9,902 bases of DNA from NCBI GenBank assembly GCA_026708165.1, contig JAPOVO010000122.1, positions 1 to 9,902 on the forward strand, read 5' to 3'. Below, in pieces: positions 6,021 through 9,902 of this stretch. Origin of the DNA: Chloroflexota bacterium (GTDB lineage Bacteria > Chloroflexota > UBA11872 > VXNJ01). Under the pieces are notes generated by a model. That model was not told the origin of the DNA. It ran no database searches and saw nothing but the letters and a program-made list of their open reading frames with translations. The translations under genes and the position numbers were made by a program. The stretch's first letter is position 1, and each line of letters starts with the position of its first letter.

Positions 6021-7289
6021 GTGGCATTTCGAATGGCGCTCGCCGGCTGCGGCGGCATGGGACTTCGGCACGTTTACGGAATGGCGGAGGCCGCAAAAGC
6101 GTTCGGATCGCTGGATCTGGTCGCGGTGTGCGACAGACATCACGCCGCCGCCGCTCATGTCGCCAGCGAGGCGAAGGGCTTGTTCGGCCGGGAGCCGGTT
6201 GTTTACACCGACTTCCGCGAAATGCTCGACGACGCAGACGGCATCGACGCCTTGGACATCGTTACCGACACCCGAATGCACCACGAGTTTGCCGTGGGCG
6301 CGCTCGACGCGGGAATCCACGTCTTCGTCGAGAAGCCGATGGGACTCACCATCAAGGCCTGCACGCTCATGGAACAAGCCGCCGACCGCTCCGGCAATAC
6401 ACTCGCGATTGCCGAAAACTACCGCCGCGACCCGATGAACCGGCTCGCCAAGGCGCTGATCGATGGGGGAGCCATCGGCAAACCCCACTTCATGGTCGAC
6501 ATTGGCATCGGCGGCGGAGACGACCTCTTGCACGATACCGGCTGGCGCGCGATAAAGCACCGGGCGGGCAGCATGATCCTGGAACGCGGCGTCCACAACA
6601 GCGACCTCGTCTATTACTTCATGGGCGACGTGGAAACCGTCTACGCGGCCACCGACATATTTCAGCCCATCAGACGCCGTGGCGTCCGCTCCGAAGGCCT
6701 GAGCCAGTTCTACAAGCACCGCGTCGAAGATGAGTTCGTCGGCATGGATAAGGTGGTCAGCGACGCCGAGGACACCGCGTTCGCCGTGCTCAGGTTTACC
6801 TCCGGCGCGTCGGGTCAGATGTCGATGAGCACCGCCGCTCCCGGTCATTCCATAGACACGTCCACCGTGCACGGCAGCGAGGGCGCCATAGCGCTTCCGC
6901 CCAGCCGCACCGGCATCGGGCCGAAGGTCATGCTGCCGGGCCGCGAGCACGCCATCGAGGGGAACTCCCTTCTCGACATGGTGCCTGATTGGGAGATGGA
7001 CGACATCACCGCGCGGCTCTGGCCGGGGCCGCGGCGCATCGCGTCGTACGACATGGAGTTTTGGCAAATCGACCGCAAGACAATCGCGGTCGAGCTGCAA
7101 GACTTCCTGCAAGCCGTCGAGTCCGGCGGGACGCCCGAAGTCGGAGCCGAGATGGGAATGAAAGCCCTGGCGCTCTCCTACGCGATGTTGGAATCCGGAC
7201 TGCTCGGCGCGCCTGTGACCATCGCAGACCTGCTAAACGGGTCGGTCAGCGCCTACCAGGCCGAAAGCAACGCCGCGGTCGGGCTGTAG
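6021..7289 (+). CDS. Gfo/Idh/MocA-family NAD(P)-dependent oxidoreductase
   Basis: A 422-residue two-domain dehydrogenase of the glucose-fructose oxidoreductase/inositol 2-dehydrogenase family, which oxidises a secondary hydroxyl of a sugar or cyclitol with NAD(P). Seen: the N-terminal Rossmann motif ALAGCGGMG (6-14), an acid at the second strand end (VAVCD, D38), VTDTRMHHE (81-89), the hallmark VEKPMGLT with K105, AENYRRDP (131-138), AIGKPH (151-156), and ERGVHNSDL, in which H192 and D195 sit at the usual catalytic position of the second domain. At 422 residues it is somewhat longer than the common 330-390. The start is GTG with a good Shine-Dalgarno. It is divergent from the TIM-barrel isomerase across 139 bp, suggesting shared control, and convergent with the M24-like gene with a 43-bp gap. 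Substrate not identifiable. Confidence 0.94.
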   Translation: MAFRMALAGCGGMGLRHVYGMAEAAKAFGSLDLVAVCDRHHAAAAHVASEAKGLFGREPVVYTDFREMLDDADGIDALDIVTDTRMHHEFAVGALDAGIHVFVEKPMGLTIKACTLMEQAADRSGNTLAIAENYRRDPMNRLAKALIDGGAIGKPHFMVDIGIGGGDDLLHDTGWRAIKHRAGSMILERGVHNSDLVYYFMGDVETVYAATDIFQPIRRRGVRSEGLSQFYKHRVEDEFVGMDKVVSDAEDTAFAVLRFTSGASGQMSMSTAAPGHSIDTSTVHGSEGAIALPPSRTGIGPKVMLPGREHAIEGNSLLDMVPDWEMDDITARLWPGPRRIASYDMEFWQIDRKTIAVELQDFLQAVESGGTPEVGAEMGMKALALSYAMLESGLLGAPVTIADLLNGSVSAYQAESNAAVGL

Positions 7290-7332
7290 AAGATGAGCCT
7301 CAGATCAGCCAAGAGCCTTCTCGCGCAGCCGC

Positions 7333-8598
7333 TTAAGCGTAGAAGTAGCCGCGCTGAAAGCTGTTGAGCACCTCGACCCCGTCTTCAGTCACGTGGCACA
7401 GGTCTGCTATGGGGTTGACTAGGATGTTGGTGCCAGGCACCCCTAGGCACGTATGCAGCACGAAGACGTTCCCAGGCTCCAGAACCCTGTCGCTACCCTC
7501 CATCAGGAACGGCTCTTCAGAGTAGTCGAGCCCCTGGCCGTGGCCGATGCGTCCGCCCTGAATCTCGTATCCGAGCCTTTCGGCGGCCCGGTTGGACATG
7601 TCCAGCATTTCGGATACCACGAGTCCCGGCCGAATGGCCGCCAAGACCTCGTCCTGGACCGCCATGTTCGCATCGCAGATCGCCCGCGCCGAGTTTCCGA
7701 ACGTCGGTCCGATGGTCCCGCTGCGGTCGGACTGAATCCAGTAGCCCTTGTAGACGACGTATGCGTTCACGTTTATGTAGTCGCCGGCGCGCAACGGCTG
7801 ATCGAGAGGCTTGAGCGAAAGGTGGCCCCGGTCCAGCTCGCCGTTCGGCGCCCAGTGGATGCAGTGATAGACCAGATCGCCGCCGTCGGCGCGGGCCGAC
7901 CGGTCGAGCTCGGCCATTAGCTCGTACGCGAGCATTCCCTCTTCCAGAACTTCCACCATAGTCTCGTAGGCCCGGTCCGAAATCGCGGCCACCTTGCGAA
8001 GCAGGCTTATTTCGCCCGGAGTCTTGACCGAGCGAAGCTCGGCGACAATGTCGATGGTGTCGGCGATACCCTCCGGAATCGACGCTTCGATGTCTCGATA
8101 CAGAGCCGCCGACATCGCCTCCATGCCCGAAATCGCGACTGGCCGACCCGACGATCCGGTCGCATTCAGGATCTGGTAAGCCTCCTGGCCGAACGTATTG
8201 ATGGACGTCCCGCCTCGGCGCGAGGCGTCGTCGGTGTACGCGGCCGATATTGCCCTGGGGTCGGGCGAGGCGACCATGCGGATGTCCTCCATCCACGAGA
8301 CTGGCTCGATCTGGTCCAGCATGTAGTCCACGCCGGCGATCAGGAAGACCGCCTCGCCGTTCCTGGGAACGAGCACCATCGTGTCCGTATTCCTGTCCAG
8401 GCTAACCCAGGTGGTCAGATATCCCACGTGTCCGGTCTGGCTCCACTGGTGGACAGGCGGCTGGGAGTAGACCACCACGCCGGACAGATCGTTCTCGACG
8501 CAAAACCGGCGCACCCGCTCAATGCGGTTGGAAAACTCCGATTTCGGAACCTCGTGCAGGGTCTTGTCCCACATGGGCATCACAGCCGCTACTGCCAT
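7333..8598 (-). CDS. M24/creatinase-fold (pita-bread) protein with degenerate metal site
   Basis: A 421-residue protein with the two-domain layout of Xaa-Pro peptidases and creatinases. The N-terminal creatinase domain is about 20-180 and the C-terminal pita-bread domain about 195-415, opening with ELRSVKTPGEISLLRK. Typical prolidases bind two metals through D, D, H, E, E. Here the GDxxxxD position is N278 (GDYINVN), and the second Asp is at best D291, after a two-residue-longer GYWIQSD loop. H353 is kept in GHGQG, but the two Glu positions read H382 (VFVLHT) and A398 (PIADLCHVTEDG). The Asn and longer loop resemble what I recall of creatinase, a metal-independent C-N hydrolase of this fold. 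H259 lies where the fold's conserved active-site His is expected. ATG at 8598 follows a G-rich Shine-Dalgarno; the in-frame start at 8628 does not. Probably a non-peptidase hydrolase; substrate unknown. Confidence 0.87.
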   Translation of the reverse strand: MAVAAVMPMWDKTLHEVPKSEFSNRIERVRRFCVENDLSGVVVYSQPPVHQWSQTGHVGYLTTWVSLDRNTDTMVLVPRNGEAVFLIAGVDYMLDQIEPVSWMEDIRMVASPDPRAISAAYTDDASRRGGTSINTFGQEAYQILNATGSSGRPVAISGMEAMSAALYRDIEASIPEGIADTIDIVAELRSVKTPGEISLLRKVAAISDRAYETMVEVLEEGMLAYELMAELDRSARADGGDLVYHCIHWAPNGELDRGHLSLKPLDQPLRAGDYINVNAYVVYKGYWIQSDRSGTIGPTFGNSARAICDANMAVQDEVLAAIRPGLVVSEMLDMSNRAAERLGYEIQGGRIGHGQGLDYSEEPFLMEGSDRVLEPGNVFVLHTCLGVPGTNILVNPIADLCHVTEDGVEVLNSFQRGYFYA

Positions 8599-8604
8599 TC
8601 GCGT

Positions 8605-8616
8605 CCCCCTCCTCCC
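8605..8616 (-). promoter_or_regulatory. Ribosome binding site setting the start at 8598
   Basis: The minus strand reads GGGAGGAGGGGG, with its AGGGGG part 6 nt before the ATG at 8598. The upstream in-frame ATG at 8628 would translate through this purine-rich stretch. Confidence 0.65.
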
Positions 8617-8795
8617 GTCTGGCACCACGCAAGTTCAAGCTACGAGCTGAGAATAAAGCACATCGAGGCGAGACCGCTTTGCTTGTCGGTTGCAAATGTC
8701 CGACCGGCAACCATTTCGTGACCTTCAAACACGTAGTCCATCACGGGCGAGCGCGGATCCGGAATGTGGTCCTGGAAGAGACTTGAGCGCAGGGC

Positions 8796-9902
8796 CTATG
8801 TTGGCCGACTACGCAGCCCAAACGGCGCGGCCACGAGCAGTGTTGTGACCAGCACGATGAGAGTTATGGCCACAGTCATATCGATTACCAACACCGGCCA
8901 GCGCCAGTCCGACGTCATGAGGTCCCAAATCGCCTGAAACTTGCTCCGCGTCGGCTCGGGGGCGCCGTAGGCTACGAATTCTAGATCCTGGTCCGGCCAC
9001 GTGAGCGCGCCGTTCACCCACAACCTCCCGGGCTCATACCGGTCAGTTTGTGTCGCGCCAAGCCTTAGATCGGCGCCACGCCCGACATTAGCCGCCACCC
9101 ACACGGCCACCTTTGTGCCTTCCGGCACGGCCAGCTGTGGGAACAGTTCGACATCTCTCCATACGGGACTGCTTTCAGCAGGAACTTCTACGACCCCCTC
9201 CGCGAGTATTGCTTCCTCGTTCCCCATTTCCGTCACGCGAACCCCCACATTCCCTTCCCGTGGAGGCCGGCTGGCAAAGCGAAGCCTGAAGCTCCCGATT
9301 GGATACGCGGGCATACGAAATTCCTGCATCACCGCTTCCCCATCGCGGAGCGTCAACTCGAATGTATCTACGTGATCCGCCTGAGGGTCGACGACTGGCG
9401 GGCGAAATACCAGGGCGACGCAAAGGCTGCCCAGGATCACAACGACCGCCGCGGCGGTGCTCACAGCTTGAACGAATGGACGCTGTCCGCGAAACAGGCT
9501 GATTGATGATCGAGACTGCGTTTCGTTTTGGAGAGCCAGCGCCGTACCTAGGGCCATGAGCAACGTACCACTGAACTCCAGAGTCTCCTCGATCACGATC
9601 TCCATCGTGTCAGCCCGACCAACGAAGACGAGCGGGAGAATCAGCTCATGAAGGACCGCCAGCAGCCAGGAGACCAAGCCCAGGATGAGGAGGCCGCGAA
9701 CTATACGGACGCGCAGTCCCTTGTAGACAAATGTCCCAACGGCGATAGCGAAGATGACTATCAGCGGACTCATCAAGAGCACCCAGATGGACGTTCCCAG
9801 GGTGTCGACCAACCTCGCGCCGAAAACAGATCGCTCCGCGGCGCTCAGGCCTGTCATCTGGAAGTCGGACAGGTCGTGCCAAGTTGGGTAAGCGGCCGCA
9901 AC
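8796..9902 (-). CDS. Multi-pass membrane protein of unknown function, N-terminus open at window edge
   Basis: I do not recognise a named family. The frame is open to the window edge and 368 residues are visible. An internal ATG lies at 9857, but no Shine-Dalgarno precedes it. The 15 codons before it read as plausible protein (AAYPTWHDLSDFQ), so the true start probably lies outside. Numbering from the edge, hydrophobic segments lie at about 37-60, 70-95, 109-125 and 145-167. A polar, beta-rich domain follows at about 170-330 (LWVNGALTWPDQDLEFVAYG near its end). A last segment at about 334-361 is followed by a short tail ending RSRPT. The third segment is entered through an acidic EETLE, a pattern I associate with unnamed bacterial membrane proteins. 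The soluble domain is probably extracytoplasmic. The gene lies 197 bp upstream of the M24-like gene on the same strand, with no evidence of co-transcription. Confidence 0.72.
   Translation of the reverse strand, partial: VAAAYPTWHDLSDFQMTGLSAAERSVFGARLVDTLGTSIWVLLMSPLIVIFAIAVGTFVYKGLRVRIVRGLLILGLVSWLLAVLHELILPLVFVGRADTMEIVIEETLEFSGTLLMALGTALALQNETQSRSSISLFRGQRPFVQAVSTAAAVVVILGSLCVALVFRPPVVDPQADHVDTFELTLRDGEAVMQEFRMPAYPIGSFRLRFASRPPREGNVGVRVTEMGNEEAILAEGVVEVPAESSPVWRDVELFPQLAVPEGTKVAVWVAANVGRGADLRLGATQTDRYEPGRLWVNGALTWPDQDLEFVAYGAPEPTRSKFQAIWDLMTSDWRWPVLVIDMTVAITLIVLVTTLLVAAPFGLRSRPT

Noticed and set aside
5874..7112. Long minus-strand open frame opposite the Gfo/Idh gene
   Set aside because: No family motifs or Shine-Dalgarno. 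It is a shadow of a gene with clear Rossmann and EKP motifs.
7330..7339. Perfect 10-bp palindrome CGCTTAAGCG at the 3' end of the M24-like gene
   Set aside because: It includes the stop codon, has no loop and no T-run, and this length can arise by chance or as a protein-binding site that cannot be supported here.
7333..8598. Identification as the DMSP lyase DddP (also an M24-fold enzyme)
   Set aside because: DddP keeps a set of acidic iron ligands that this protein lacks; the resemblance is only at fold level.
8685..8712. Overlapping small inverted repeats (GGTTGC/GCAACC, GTCGG/CCGAC) upstream of the M24-like gene
   Set aside because: Stems of only 5-6 bp with no accompanying promoter; could be an operator, but chance is as likely.

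Overview
The window is a high-GC bacterial stretch packed with nine protein genes and no RNA genes, insertion sequences or CRISPR. Four genes start with GTG, most have a good Shine-Dalgarno, and spacers are short. The family mix (three DegT/StrS aminotransferases, a phytanoyl-CoA dioxygenase, a Gfo/Idh/MocA oxidoreductase, a xylose-isomerase-like TIM barrel, an M24/creatinase-fold protein) and intergenic CCTGAGC...GTCGAAGG repeats are reminiscent of uncultured Chloroflexota such as the SAR202/Dehalococcoidia relatives. That placement rests on impression only and is not proven here.

Layout. 1-597 (minus) is the N-terminal half of a DegT aminotransferase cut by the window edge. 814-2031 (minus) is a second, complete DegT aminotransferase, separated from the first by a 216-bp spacer carrying a repeat copy. 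2281-3489 (plus) is a third, divergent from the second across a 249-bp spacer. The first and third are close paralogues (about 57% identical by hand count over 199 ungapped positions). 3499-3858 (minus) is a small TfoX-N-terminal-like protein, convergent with the third aminotransferase and carrying a run of 12 G inside its coding sequence. 4038-4874 (plus) is a PhyH-type Fe(II)/2-oxoglutarate dioxygenase. After a 170-bp repeat-bearing spacer comes a sugar-phosphate isomerase/epimerase-type TIM barrel (5045-5881, minus), probably leaderless. It is divergent from a Gfo/Idh/MocA oxidoreductase (6021-7289, plus). 7333-8598 (minus) is an M24/creatinase-like protein whose metal site looks degenerate. 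8796-9902 (minus) is a multi-pass membrane protein of unknown function that is open at the window edge.

How they may fit together (inference). A Gfo/Idh dehydrogenase, an IolE/IolI-like TIM barrel and StrS-like aminotransferases are the enzyme types used to oxidise, isomerise and aminate sugars or cyclitols. The dioxygenase and the creatinase-fold protein could remove substituents or hydrolyse C-N bonds. Nearly every gene is on the strand opposite its neighbour, so this is not an operon but a set of mostly single-gene transcription units. No spacer exceeds 300 bp.
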